From NCBI GenBank assembly GCA_035765775.1, contig DASTWV010000040.1, positions 62,001-126,000 on the forward strand: 64,000 nt of DNA, read 5' to 3'. The notes under the pieces were generated by a model, which did not search any database, had not been told where the DNA came from, and worked only from the letters and a program-made list of their open reading frames with translations. Every line of letters begins with the position of its first letter. Within the stretch, counting starts at the first letter, position 1. A program made the translations under genes and the position numbers. Source of the DNA: Actinomycetota bacterium (lineage in GTDB: Bacteria > Actinomycetota > CADDZG01 > JAHWKV01 > JAOPZY01). Shown here piece after piece: positions 1-7,712 of this stretch.

Positions 1-1025
1 CAGGCGCCGGCGAAGCCGGTCAGGGCGGCGGCGCTCATCGAGCCCCCCCAACGCTGGGCGTACTGGCTCTTCGCCCACGACAGGGCCTGGGCCGCCGCCG
101 GCGTCAGGTTCGAGGTCTTGAGCACATCGGCGTCGGGCTTGTCGGAGGCGAACAGGCCCACCGCCTCGGAACCGAGGGCGGCGCCGAACTGCGGCAGGCA
201 GTAGCTGGAGCTGGTGCCGATGTTGACCAGCAGCGGTACGTGCTGGGCCAGGATCTGTTGGCGGAGCGACTCGGCATCGTTCAAGTAGGACGAGACGAAC
301 AGCACGTCGGTGTGCGCCTGGGCGATCGACGCCGCCATCTGGGCGTAGTTGGCGGTATTGAGGTCGTAGGGAAGGGTGGCGCCCAGGAGGAGCCCCAGCT
401 TGTGGATCTCGTCCAGGGCGCCCTGGCCCACCTCGGAGCCGTAGTCGTCATTCACGTAGGCGACGCTGTAGGTGAGCGGCCGGGCGGGGAGCTGGGTGCG
501 CAGCTCGGAGTTGATGAAGTCGATCGCCGCGCTCCCCAGGACGGTGCCCGCCGGCGGGAACCGGAAGACCCGGGTGCCGAGGTACGGGGCGGCGGTCTCG
601 GTGGACATCTCACCGAGGTCGCCCACGGCGCCGGTCTCCCAGAACACGCCGCCCTTGTCGTAGGTCTGCACCGCCGCCGGGTAGGCGATGGTGCTGCCGT
701 AGCTCCCGACGACCACCTTGGCCCCACCCGCCATCAGGGAATCCACTGAGCCGGGGGCGGCGTCGGCCGAGTCGGTCTCCTTCAGGCGGAGGTCGATCTG
801 CTGGCCGTGCACCCCGCCCTGCGAGTTGGCCAGCGCGGCGGCGAGCTGGACGCCGCGGTACTCCTCCACGCCCCCCGGGCCTTGGCCCCCGTTGGTGGGA
901 TAGACCGCACCGACGATGAACGGGTTGCCCCGGGTGGCCGCCCAGGCGATGGCCCCGGCCACGACCAGCAGGGCCACAACGCCCGCCACGATGAGTCTCG
1001 ACCTGCCGGACAGCACGCTTGTCAC
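1..1025 (-). CDS. ABC transporter substrate-binding protein (3' end beyond the window)
   Basis: Type I periplasmic-binding-fold protein of the branched-chain amino acid/amide ABC uptake family (Peripla_BP_6-like), expected to bind a small ligand outside the membrane. The GTG start at 1025 gives VTSVLSGRSRL followed by a hydrophobic stretch (about residues 11-30), a signal peptide or membrane anchor. Then comes FIVGAVYPTNG and a glycine-rich GGQGPGGVEEYRG segment typical of the first strand and ligand loop, then VVVGSYGSTIAYPAA. About 341 codons are visible and the gene runs off the left edge. The start overlaps the stop of the upstream CPBP gene by four bases (GTGA), so the two are translationally coupled. 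No permease or ATPase gene is visible, so the ligand cannot be named. Fold assignment is firm; substrate is unknown. Confidence 0.85.
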   Translation of the reverse strand, partial: MTSVLSGRSRLIVAGVVALLVVAGAIAWAATRGNPFIVGAVYPTNGGQGPGGVEEYRGVQLAAALANSQGGVHGQQIDLRLKETDSADAAPGSVDSLMAGGAKVVVGSYGSTIAYPAAVQTYDKGGVFWETGAVGDLGEMSTETAAPYLGTRVFRFPPAGTVLGSAAIDFINSELRTQLPARPLTYSVAYVNDDYGSEVGQGALDEIHKLGLLLGATLPYDLNTANYAQMAASIAQAHTDVLFVSSYLNDAESLRQQILAQHVPLLVNIGTSSSYCLPQFGAALGSEAVGLFASDKPDADVLKTSNLTPAAAQALSWAKSQYAQRWGGSMSAAALTGFAGA

Positions 1026-1642
1026 GCGATCACCCCTTCTGCAATCAGGTTCGCCACCACATGGGTCAGTCCCGAGGCCGACCACCCCCCGGTGATCCAC
1101 CGCTGCCAGCCGAGCAGTGCCCCGGCGGCAGCGTCGATCGGGAGCACCGCGAGACCGTAGACCGGGACGTGCACCGCCGCGAACGCCAGCGCCGATCCGC
1201 AGACTGCCACCGCCGGACCCCCCGCACCAAAACACACCGCCAGCCAGCCGAACACCAGCCGGCGGAAGAACAGCTCCTCAGCGACCGCCGCCACCACACT
1301 GGCCGTCACGGCCGCCACCCCGGCATGGGGCACCAGCACCCCGGCGGGCGGGCCGATGCCCAGCATCGAGGGCAGCCGGCCGGCGAGCAGGAGTGCCCCC
1401 ACTCCCAACGCCACCGCCCCCAACCAGGTGCCCGCCGAGGGCCGGGAGGAGCCTGGCCGGGCGGCAGCGGCGGAAACTTCCCGCGGGCCCGACGGGAGCG
1501 GCGCGATCAGCCCCACGGCCCCCACCCCGACGGTCACGAGGACCGCCCATCTCGACGGCTGCCGGGTGGCGAGGGCGGCGAGCCCGAGGCCGATGGCCAG
1601 CGGCGTCGCCACCCGTGCCGGGTCGGCGGCGCGCAGCCTCAC
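1022..1642 (-). CDS. CPBP family intramembrane metalloprotease
   Basis: Protein of 206 aa, mostly hydrophobic, with several predicted helices. It carries the three CPBP/CAAX-protease (Abi) motifs: EELFFRR at residues 122-128 (EExxxR), a histidine in FAAVH at 158, and H194 in LTHVVANLI. These residues coordinate the catalytic metal in the Rce1-like family and all are intact, so an active membrane protease is likely; substrate unknown. It sits between a lipoprotein gene and a substrate-binding protein gene with four-base overlaps on both sides (ATGA upstream, GTGA downstream), forming a three-gene operon. The family is used in prenyl-protein processing, bacteriocin immunity and signalling; nothing here selects among these. 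Confidence 0.88.
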   Translation of the reverse strand: MRLRAADPARVATPLAIGLGLAALATRQPSRWAVLVTVGVGAVGLIAPLPSGPREVSAAAARPGSSRPSAGTWLGAVALGVGALLLAGRLPSMLGIGPPAGVLVPHAGVAAVTASVVAAVAEELFFRRLVFGWLAVCFGAGGPAVAVCGSALAFAAVHVPVYGLAVLPIDAAAGALLGWQRWITGGWSASGLTHVVANLIAEGVIA

Positions 1643-2094
1643 TGATCCGTGAAGTCGACGGTCTTCAGGTCCCTCGGGCTGAACGACTGGTGGTTGTTGG
1701 CCACGAACTCGGCCGTCAGGAGGTGATGGCCGGTGTGGGTCACCTGCATGTCATAGGTGAGCCCGCTGGTCATCGACACGATCTCGCCGTCGAGGCTGAG
1801 GTGGATGTGGCCGTGCGTGGGATCGACCCCGGACACGGTCCCGGGCGGGACCAGGGTGGCCCCCACCAGGGTCAGCACCACGTGGACAGTCGTGCCGGTG
1901 ACCGTGCTGCCGGAGAGGGGCTGCACGATGGTGATCTGGGCCGGGGAGGCCGGGTTCGGGGAGCCCTCGGGCGATGGGCTGCCGGAGGACCCGCCGCCCG
2001 TGTTGGCCTTCGAGCTGCACCCGGCCGCGAGGGCCGCCACGAGCGCGCCGGCCGCCAGGAGGACCGCCAGCTTGCCTGGTCCCCGTCCCCGCAT
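1639..2094 (-). CDS. Lipoprotein with Ig-like extracellular domain
   Basis: Starts at ATG 2094 (MRGRGPGK...), giving 151 aa with a lipoprotein signal: hydrophobic core and lipobox LAAGC with Cys at residue 26. A Ser/Gly/Pro linker follows, then a beta-rich domain (PLSGSTVTGTTVHV ... HGHIHLSLDG ... HTGHHLLTAEFVANNH) resembling the immunoglobulin-like modules of surface lipoproteins. The histidine-rich HGHIH and HTGHH stretches could bind metal, but that is inference. In-frame starts further upstream (to 2247) would overlap the divergent neighbour and lack a signal peptide, so 2094 is preferred. The stop overlaps the CPBP gene start (ATGA). Function unknown. Confidence 0.75.
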   Translation of the reverse strand: MRGRGPGKLAVLLAAGALVAALAAGCSSKANTGGGSSGSPSPEGSPNPASPAQITIVQPLSGSTVTGTTVHVVLTLVGATLVPPGTVSGVDPTHGHIHLSLDGEIVSMTSGLTYDMQVTHTGHHLLTAEFVANNHQSFSPRDLKTVDFTDQ

Positions 2095-2126
2095 CTGCCC
2101 CACGAATGTTGGACGGCGGCGGGGAG

Positions 2127-3206
2127 GTGGCATCATGGCGGTCAGTGTATACCCGGCACTTGGCGACCTGGTCTGCCGTCGGAATGCTCGCCCTGGCCTT
2201 CCTGTTAGCGGGTGCGGCGCCCGCCTCGGCCCACACCACAGGGCCACAGCTCATCTCCAGCTTTGACCGGTTCTCGCCCCAGATTTCGGGTGTTTCCTAC
2301 AGCATCCTCTCCACCGGCAGCGCCCCGTACATCACTGTGCAGGTGAACGGCCAGCACACGTTCGACATCTTCGGATTGCAGGGCGAGCCGTTCATCCGCA
2401 TCACCGCAGCCGGCGTGCAGCTCAACCGGAACTCGCCCAGCGATTACCTGGTCACCAACCCGTCCAAGACGGTGACGCTGCCGGCGACCGTCAACCCGGT
2501 GACATCCTGGGAGCACGTCGCCGATCAACCGGCCTTCCACTACTACGAAACCCGGGCGGAATGGCCCCACATCGGCCAGCCCCAGGAGGCCAAAGCGCTC
2601 GGCCGCACAGCCACCGTCTACCGGTTCACCATCCCGGCGTCCTACGACGGCACTCCCGTGGCGATCGTCGGGCATGTGACCTGGGTCCCGGCCCCCATCA
2701 ACCTCGAGGTGCCCCTGCTCTTCGTCCCGATCGGCGTGGTGATCCTGCTGTGGATCGAACCGAAGGCCAAGCCGTACGTCAGCCGGATCGCGGTGGGCAC
2801 GGCGGTGGTCGCCCTCCTGGGCGTGGCGGTGGATGCCGGCCGGAGCGTCCTGACCTTCTCCTCCCAGACCGGCGGCCTCCGGGCCGCTCCCCTGGCAATC
2901 CTTCCCGGGCTGGTGCTGATTGCGGCAGTGGCGGTGCCCCGGCTAAGCCGGGGGCATCGGGGAGCGTATGCGACCGTGCTCCTCTTCGGCCTCTATATGG
3001 TCACCTTCGGCCTCGTGCGGCTGGGCCTGCTCACCACGTCGCCCTCGGGGGCGATCCTGTGGCTCCACCGGGCGGAGCTGGGGCTGGGCGCGCTCACCAC
3101 CGCCGGCGGTGGGATGCTGCTGTTCCTCACCTCACCGGTGCGGGCCCATGCCACCCGCAGAAGGCGGCAGCCGGTGTCCCCGCCGAGGCCAGCGCGGGAC
3201 ACCTAG
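2127..3206 (+). CDS. Unknown exported membrane protein with large extracytoplasmic domain and five TM helices
   Basis: Not a family I recognise. From GTG 2127 the product is 359 aa. The N-terminus is a good signal peptide ending APASA before HTTGPQL. A roughly 170-residue extracytoplasmic, beta-type domain follows (SYSILSTGSAPYITVQVNG; a WEHVADQPAFHYYETRAEW stretch rich in aromatic and acidic residues and histidine). Five hydrophobic helices come after residue ~210 (PLLFVPIGVVILLWI, then four more), and the tail is basic. The exported-domain-plus-helices layout recalls actinobacterial copper-resistance-associated membrane proteins, but no CopC or CopD motif is evident. ATG 2106 is an alternative start; neither has a convincing Shine-Dalgarno. 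It diverges from the lipoprotein with only about 30 bp between starts and converges on the gene ending at 3227. Confidence 0.65.
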   Translation: MASWRSVYTRHLATWSAVGMLALAFLLAGAAPASAHTTGPQLISSFDRFSPQISGVSYSILSTGSAPYITVQVNGQHTFDIFGLQGEPFIRITAAGVQLNRNSPSDYLVTNPSKTVTLPATVNPVTSWEHVADQPAFHYYETRAEWPHIGQPQEAKALGRTATVYRFTIPASYDGTPVAIVGHVTWVPAPINLEVPLLFVPIGVVILLWIEPKAKPYVSRIAVGTAVVALLGVAVDAGRSVLTFSSQTGGLRAAPLAILPGLVLIAAVAVPRLSRGHRGAYATVLLFGLYMVTFGLVRLGLLTTSPSGAILWLHRAELGLGALTTAGGGMLLFLTSPVRAHATRRRRQPVSPPRPARDT

Positions 3207-3226
3207 CCAGCCGGGCTGGACTTCTT

Positions 3227-5458
3227 CTAGAAGGAGCTTCTCGGCCTGCGCTTCGCCCCGCCGGGGGTCTCGGGGCCCGGGGCGGGAAGGCTGGGCGCGG
3301 CCTCGGGGGTCGCTTTCGCTTCGGGTTTCGGTGCCGCCTGCGCGGTTGGCTTGGCTACCGGCCTGGCAACTGGCTTGGCTACCGGCTTGGCCGGGACTTT
3401 GGCAGCCTGCTTGGCAGGGGCCAGCTTGGGAGAGGCTGCCTTTGGTGCCGGCTTGGATGCCAGGCTGGGAGCCGGCTTGGCGGCCGGCTTTAGCGAAGGC
3501 TTCACCGGGGCGGGGGGGGCCACTTTGGCGACGGGTTTGGGGGCGGCTTTGGCTTCAGGCTTGGTCACCGGCTTCGAGACGGGTGTCGCGGCTGGCTTGG
3601 CAGCGGGTTTTGCTGAGAGTTTCTCCAAGAGTTTCGCAGAGGGTTTTCCCGAAAGTTTCGTCGATGGTTTTGCCTCTACTTTCGGCGCGACCTTCGGTGT
3701 CCCTTGCGAAGTCGGCCTCGGCGCCAGCACTGGTACCGGCTTGGGTGTGGCCTGGGTCGCTGGGGACTTGGGTGCCGCCTTGGGTGTCGCCTTGACAGCT
3801 GAAGGCTTGGCCGCGAACGGCTTCGGGGTGGGCTTCGCCGTCGCCTCCGTGGGTGCCGGCGCGGGTGCGGGCTTGGGAGTCGCCCTGGCCGCCGCGGGCT
3901 TGGCCGCGGGCTTGGCCGCGGGCTTGGCGGCCGCGACAGGCTTGGCGGGCAGCACGGGTGCGGGCTTGGGGGTTGCCTTGGCGGCGGCCGGCTTCGGTGC
4001 GACCGGCTCCGTCTCCGGGGCCTTGGGTGCGACAGGTGGTGCCGCGGGGGCCGCTGCTTCAGGCGCGGGGCCCGGGCGCGTCCTGCGGCCACCCCCGAAG
4101 CTGCTCGCCGGGCGGTGCTCGCCGGGTGCCGGCGCGGCGGGCGCCGCCGCCGGGCGGCGGGCCGCAACCGGCGCCGCCGGGGGGGTGGGGGGCGTCCAGG
4201 GGGCGATGGCCGGCTCGTCGTTCTCCGCGGCCTCGGCGGTGGGCCGGGCCGCCGACGCGGCCGGCTCCGCACTCCGGGCGTAGCGGCGCATGGGCCGGTG
4301 GGGTTCTGGGCCGGGAGCGGGGGCGGGTGGCTCCGCCATCTCAGGCTCGGGTTCCGCCTCGCCTTCGGGCGGGATCTCGGGCGCGATCTGGGGGGCCGAC
4401 CGGAGTTCGTAGTCGGGGGCCGCCGGGCCCGACCGCATCCGGCGGCGACGGGCGGACCACGGGAGCGCCTCATCCCCGGCGTCCGCGGTCCGGGCAGCGG
4501 GCCCCGACGCGGCGGGCCCCGACGCGGCAACCGCCTCGGAGCCCGGGAACCCCACCCGGGAACGGCTCGGCGCCCGCTCGGGAACCGGGACCGGGGGTGA
4601 GGCCAACTCGGCGGCCCGCTGCTCGCGGCGGCGCATGACCCGGTCCAGCCACTCATCCTGCTCCCGGTGCGGGGCACCGGAAGCGACGCCCGTCTCGGCC
4701 GGCCCCGATGCTGGTGTGCGCTCGGGGGCAGGCGTCGGGGTGCGGGGGGCTGCGGGGCGGCGCTGCGACTCGATGGGCTGCGCCAGCAGCGCCTCCACCT
4801 CAGCCTGGGCGCGGGCGAGCAGCTCCTCGGGCGTGTCCGTCCGGGGACCCGACTCGAAGGACAGGCCCGGACCATCGGCCGCCCCCTCGAGGCTGGTCTC
4901 GGCGCTGCGGTCGTCATCGGTCGGCGGCTCCCAGCGGGGCGGGCCGGGCTGGGCGTAGTCGTCCTCCTCCATGCCGGTCTCCATGCCGGTTTCCATCGAG
5001 GTGTGCAGCGGCGGGACGACCTCAAGGGCCGGCGACGCCTCCTCGGGGGGCGCCTCTGGCGTCGGCTGGCCGCCGCCGGCCCGGCGCACAAACCGGGCGA
5101 AGCGCGACTGGATGGGGTCCGGGGAGGCGCCGGCCTGCACCGGCATCGACATGGTGGGCGAGTCTGCCGGGGTGTAGGCGGGCACCGCCGGGCCGGCGAA
5201 CGAGCCGGTCGCCTCAGGCCGGGATGCCTCCTCCGGCGGGGCAGTCCAGCGGGGCGACACCGGGGCCTCGGCCCCGTCCGCGGTGGCGAGGTCGTTGCGT
5301 CCCCGCACCCGATCGAGGACCGAGGAGGCAATCAGCAACAGGAATGCCACGATGGCGGTCACGATCGCCAGGTAGGTCGCCGGATTGGACTGCTGGAGCC
5401 ATCCGTACAGCAGCGCGACGCCTGCTACACCAACGAACCCGAGAGAAGCCTTGTACAT
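3227..5458 (-). CDS. Membrane-anchored Ala/Pro/Lys-rich protein, function unknown
   Basis: Protein of 743 aa. Residues 1-22 (MYKASLGFVGVAGVALLYG) and about 27-49 (a second helix ending LLLIASSVLD) form two membrane segments, followed by an acidic/proline linker (about 50-400). The last ~330 residues are an extremely repetitive basic tail of units such as AAKPAAKPAAARATPKPAP, like histone-H1 or HupB tails. Such tails bind nucleic acid or acidic polymers or act as disordered tethers; none of this is shown here. The start is secure: AAGGGGTGA sits six bases upstream of ATG 5458. A similar tail occurs on SecDF in this window. The repeats create long open frames on the opposite strand that are not genes. 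A 15-bp perfect tandem duplication lies at 4499-4528. Confidence 0.75.
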   Translation of the reverse strand: MYKASLGFVGVAGVALLYGWLQQSNPATYLAIVTAIVAFLLLIASSVLDRVRGRNDLATADGAEAPVSPRWTAPPEEASRPEATGSFAGPAVPAYTPADSPTMSMPVQAGASPDPIQSRFARFVRRAGGGQPTPEAPPEEASPALEVVPPLHTSMETGMETGMEEDDYAQPGPPRWEPPTDDDRSAETSLEGAADGPGLSFESGPRTDTPEELLARAQAEVEALLAQPIESQRRPAAPRTPTPAPERTPASGPAETGVASGAPHREQDEWLDRVMRRREQRAAELASPPVPVPERAPSRSRVGFPGSEAVAASGPAASGPAARTADAGDEALPWSARRRRMRSGPAAPDYELRSAPQIAPEIPPEGEAEPEPEMAEPPAPAPGPEPHRPMRRYARSAEPAASAARPTAEAAENDEPAIAPWTPPTPPAAPVAARRPAAAPAAPAPGEHRPASSFGGGRRTRPGPAPEAAAPAAPPVAPKAPETEPVAPKPAAAKATPKPAPVLPAKPVAAAKPAAKPAAKPAAARATPKPAPAPAPTEATAKPTPKPFAAKPSAVKATPKAAPKSPATQATPKPVPVLAPRPTSQGTPKVAPKVEAKPSTKLSGKPSAKLLEKLSAKPAAKPAATPVSKPVTKPEAKAAPKPVAKVAPPAPVKPSLKPAAKPAPSLASKPAPKAASPKLAPAKQAAKVPAKPVAKPVARPVAKPTAQAAPKPEAKATPEAAPSLPAPGPETPGGAKRRPRSSF
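4499..4528. repeat. 15-bp perfect tandem duplication
   Basis: Unit gggccccgacgcggc occurs twice back to back inside the Ala/Pro/Lys-rich gene, in frame, adding five residues. One of many short tandem duplications in the window. Confidence 0.9.
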
Positions 5459-5513
5459 CGTAGGTCACCCCTTCATGATGATTTGTGTTGCCAGACGGGG
5501 ACATCGCCGTCAT

Positions 5514-5523
5514 GATAATTATC
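5514..5523. promoter_or_regulatory. AT-rich palindrome upstream of the Ala/Pro/Lys-rich gene
   Basis: GATAATTATC is a perfect 10-bp palindrome in an otherwise GC-rich 219-bp gap between the divIVA stop and the ATG at 5458. It is about 56 bp upstream of that start and could include a -10 element (TATCAT on the minus strand) or an operator. The rest of the gap (5524-5677) holds a weak hairpin, AACTC at 5631-5635 pairing with GAGTT at 5642-5646, followed on the minus strand by four T residues. This may terminate divIVA transcription. Confidence 0.35.
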
Positions 5524-5677
5524 CCACCAGGTCGCCGCCGTCCCGGCGAGGAACCTGGCGAAGGGAGAGCCGGGACGCTCGATCGGCGCTCCGCCCACAG
5601 CTCCGCTATCAGCTACCACAGTAACGGCAAAACTCCTCATCGAGTTGAGCGTTCGGGTTCATCACTGGCCGAAGGGC

Positions 5678-6973
5678 TCAGCCCTTGCCCCAGAAGAGCT
5701 CGCGTACCGAGCGCCGCCCGGCCTCGTCCTCGGCCGGGCTGGCGTGGTCGTCCTCAGCGGGGGCCGATCCCGATCCCGATCCCGATCCCGGGGGGAAGAT
5801 CGGGGCGCGGTCGCTGACGCCGGGGTCCGCTCCCTCCCCTGATGACCGGGGGGAGAACGATGAGGCGGGCCGGCTCCACGGAGACATGCCGGGATCTGGC
5901 CCAGTGCCTGCCGGGTCGGGCGCGCCGGGCGGTGACGGATCGGCCACCCTCGGCGGTCCGGGAGGGGCCGGTCCGCCTCCGGGCACGCCCACCGGGTCGC
6001 CCCAGGCGCCGGCCTCCTGGGTGTAGCCGGCCTGTGCGTCGGTCCGTGCGTTGCCCGCCGACGGGTCGGCGGACCCGCCCAGCGTAGTGCCCCAGAACGG
6101 CTCGGCGGTGGAGGGGCTGGACAGGGGGGCGGCGGGCGCAGTGTCGGGGGGCGGCATCGTGGCCCACGACGGAAGGGCGGGAGGCGGCTCCGGGGCGGGA
6201 GGGACCGCCGGCGCCGCCTCCACCGGGGGAACCGGTGGGAGACGAATGGGGTCCTCGGGGACCGCCACGTCGAGGTCATCGGGCGGTGGTCCCAGCACGC
6301 TCAGGCTCTGCAGCTGGCCCTCGACGAAGGTGCGCAGGCGGGCATGGTGCTCGGTGTACAGCTCCCGGAGCCGGCGGGCCTGCTCGGCGATGCGGCGCAG
6401 CCGGTCCTCGGCCCCCGAGACCGCGGCGGCGGCCCGGCGGCTGGACTCGGAGTCCAGCTGCGCGGCGCGCGAGCGGGCGTCGGCCACGATCTGCTCGGCC
6501 TGGGCCTCGGCCTCGGCCACCGCTTCGTCGGCGGCACGCTGGGCAGCGAGCAGCGTGCGCTTCAGGATGCTCTCGGCATTGGCCGCGGAGAAGCCCACGG
6601 AGGGGGCGGGGTGCGCCGGGGTGGGGATGCTCGGGACATACGCCGGCTCCTCCACCGCGGGCCGGCGGGCCTCCTTCCCCAGCCTCCGGGCCTCCTCGAC
6701 CGCCCGGCGGTTCTCGTCGAGCAACCGGCGGTTCTCGTCCGCCAGGCGGCGGCTCTCGTCGATGGCCCGGCGGCTGTCCTCGAACATCTGGCGCCCGGTG
6801 TCGATCTGCGTCTCGAGCTCTCGTGCGCGCTGCGTGGTCGCCTCGACCTGCAGGTACAGGGCTTTGAAGCTGGCCGCCACCTCGTCGAGGAAGAGGTCCA
6901 CTTCTTCGTGGTTGTAGCCACGAAACGCGTCGTGGAACCGCTTGGATTCGATGTCCTCTGGGGTCAGCGTCAT
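5678..6973 (-). CDS. divIVA: DivIVA/Wag31-like polar growth and septum protein
   Basis: Start chosen at ATG 6973, where MTLTPEDIESKRF...GYNHEEVDLFLDEV is the classic DivIVA membrane-binding N-terminus (residues 1-36). Product 431 aa. A long coiled coil (about 37-130, with repeated RRLADENRRLLDENRR heptads) and a second one (about 155-260, alanine/arginine/glutamate-rich) drive oligomerisation. The C-terminal ~170 residues are proline/glycine-rich and disordered, including a GSGSGSGS run from a 6-bp microsatellite. In actinobacteria this protein marks the pole and recruits envelope synthesis. The start overlaps the yggT stop (ATGA), making it last in the ftsZ-pgeF-yggS-sepF-yggT-divIVA set, the standard Gram-positive order. 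The C-tail is longer than in mycobacterial Wag31. Confidence 0.92.
   Translation of the reverse strand: MTLTPEDIESKRFHDAFRGYNHEEVDLFLDEVAASFKALYLQVEATTQRARELETQIDTGRQMFEDSRRAIDESRRLADENRRLLDENRRAVEEARRLGKEARRPAVEEPAYVPSIPTPAHPAPSVGFSAANAESILKRTLLAAQRAADEAVAEAEAQAEQIVADARSRAAQLDSESSRRAAAAVSGAEDRLRRIAEQARRLRELYTEHHARLRTFVEGQLQSLSVLGPPPDDLDVAVPEDPIRLPPVPPVEAAPAVPPAPEPPPALPSWATMPPPDTAPAAPLSSPSTAEPFWGTTLGGSADPSAGNARTDAQAGYTQEAGAWGDPVGVPGGGPAPPGPPRVADPSPPGAPDPAGTGPDPGMSPWSRPASSFSPRSSGEGADPGVSDRAPIFPPGSGSGSGSAPAEDDHASPAEDEAGRRSVRELFWGKG
5764..5787. repeat. 6-bp microsatellite (ccgatc x4)
   Basis: Four perfect copies of ccgatc lie within the divIVA C-terminal region, encoding a Gly-Ser repeat on the minus strand. 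The unit is a multiple of three, so copy-number change would alter linker length without a frameshift. Confidence 0.9.
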
Positions 6974-7251
6974 AGCAGCGCCCCTCCTGTTCCGCACACA
7001 ATCCCGTGGGCGACAATGATGATGATGAACCAGACCAAGAATGCCAGATCGAGCGGGAAATTGAAGGGTTGGGGTACCACCTTGCGCAGCGCGTTCACCG
7101 GCGGATCGACCAGCGCATAGACCGCGTCCAGGACAGGGCGGAGCCCACCGGGCGGCGCCCACCCGGGCTTGAACATGAACACGAAGCCGATGATCACGCG
7201 CACCCAGAGGATGATCTCGTAGGCACCGATGACCGAGCAGAGGAACGTCAT
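6970..7251 (-). CDS. yggT: YggT family membrane protein
   Basis: Protein of 93 aa with two hydrophobic segments (about residues 3-27 and 67-88) separated by a loop containing DPPVNALRKVVPQ, the recognisable YggT signature. It is a single-repeat, short version. YggT proteins sit in the membrane next to sepF and divIVA in Gram-positive and actinobacterial division clusters; a role in osmotic tolerance or division has been proposed, and the biochemical function is unknown. Three bases separate it from the upstream sepF stop, and its stop overlaps the divIVA start. Confidence 0.9.
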   Translation of the reverse strand: MTFLCSVIGAYEIILWVRVIIGFVFMFKPGWAPPGGLRPVLDAVYALVDPPVNALRKVVPQPFNFPLDLAFLVWFIIIIVAHGIVCGTGGALL

Positions 7252-7254
7252 CGG

Positions 7255-7707
7255 TTAGAACTCATCGAAAAAGCCGCGCTCCATCAGACGCCGGCGCTCC
7301 TCGGCCGAGACCTCGACGTTGGCGGGTGTGATCAGGTAGACGCGGGGGGCGAGGCGCTGGACCCGGCCCTCCAGCCCGTAGGCCAGCCCGGAGGCGAAGG
7401 CGGTCAGGCGCTTGAACAGGTCCTCCTCGATGCCCTGCAGGTTCATGATCACCGGCACCGAGGCCCGCAGCTTGTCGCCGATCTCCTTGGCGTCGTCGTA
7501 GGCCCGGGGCTCCACGATGTGGACCTGGCCGAGCGACTTCGGCTGCGGGACCGGGCGCTGCGCGGCGGAGGCGAGGTCATCACGGGTGATCTTGCGTATG
7601 GTCGAGGAGTTGTCCCGCGGCGGCTCTTCGTACGCCTGCATCTCCTCTTCGAAGTCGTCCTCTTCGACGAGCCCCAGGTACAGCAGCGTCTTCCTCCAGA
7701 CACCCAT
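7255..7707 (-). CDS. sepF: SepF, FtsZ membrane anchor and bundling protein
   Basis: Product of 150 aa from ATG 7707, preceded by an AAGGTGA ribosome site five bases away; the in-frame start at 7731 is less likely. The N-terminus MGVWRKTLLYLGLVEED is the amphipathic membrane-binding helix. An acidic linker is followed by the SepF core (about 65-140), with the conserved VHIVEPRAYDDAKEIGDKL and PVIMNLQGIEEDLFKRLTAF segments. SepF polymerises, binds the FtsZ C-terminal peptide and tethers Z-rings to the membrane. No ftsA is present in the cluster, so SepF is probably the main tether, as in other actinobacteria. Confidence 0.95.
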   Translation of the reverse strand: MGVWRKTLLYLGLVEEDDFEEEMQAYEEPPRDNSSTIRKITRDDLASAAQRPVPQPKSLGQVHIVEPRAYDDAKEIGDKLRASVPVIMNLQGIEEDLFKRLTAFASGLAYGLEGRVQRLAPRVYLITPANVEVSAEERRRLMERGFFDEF

Positions 7708-7712
7708 GGACG

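Noticed and set aside
3351-4283. 310-codon Gly/Ala-rich open frame opposite the Ala/Pro/Lys-rich gene
   Set aside because: Arises from reading the AKP repeats on the other strand; no start context and only low-complexity product.
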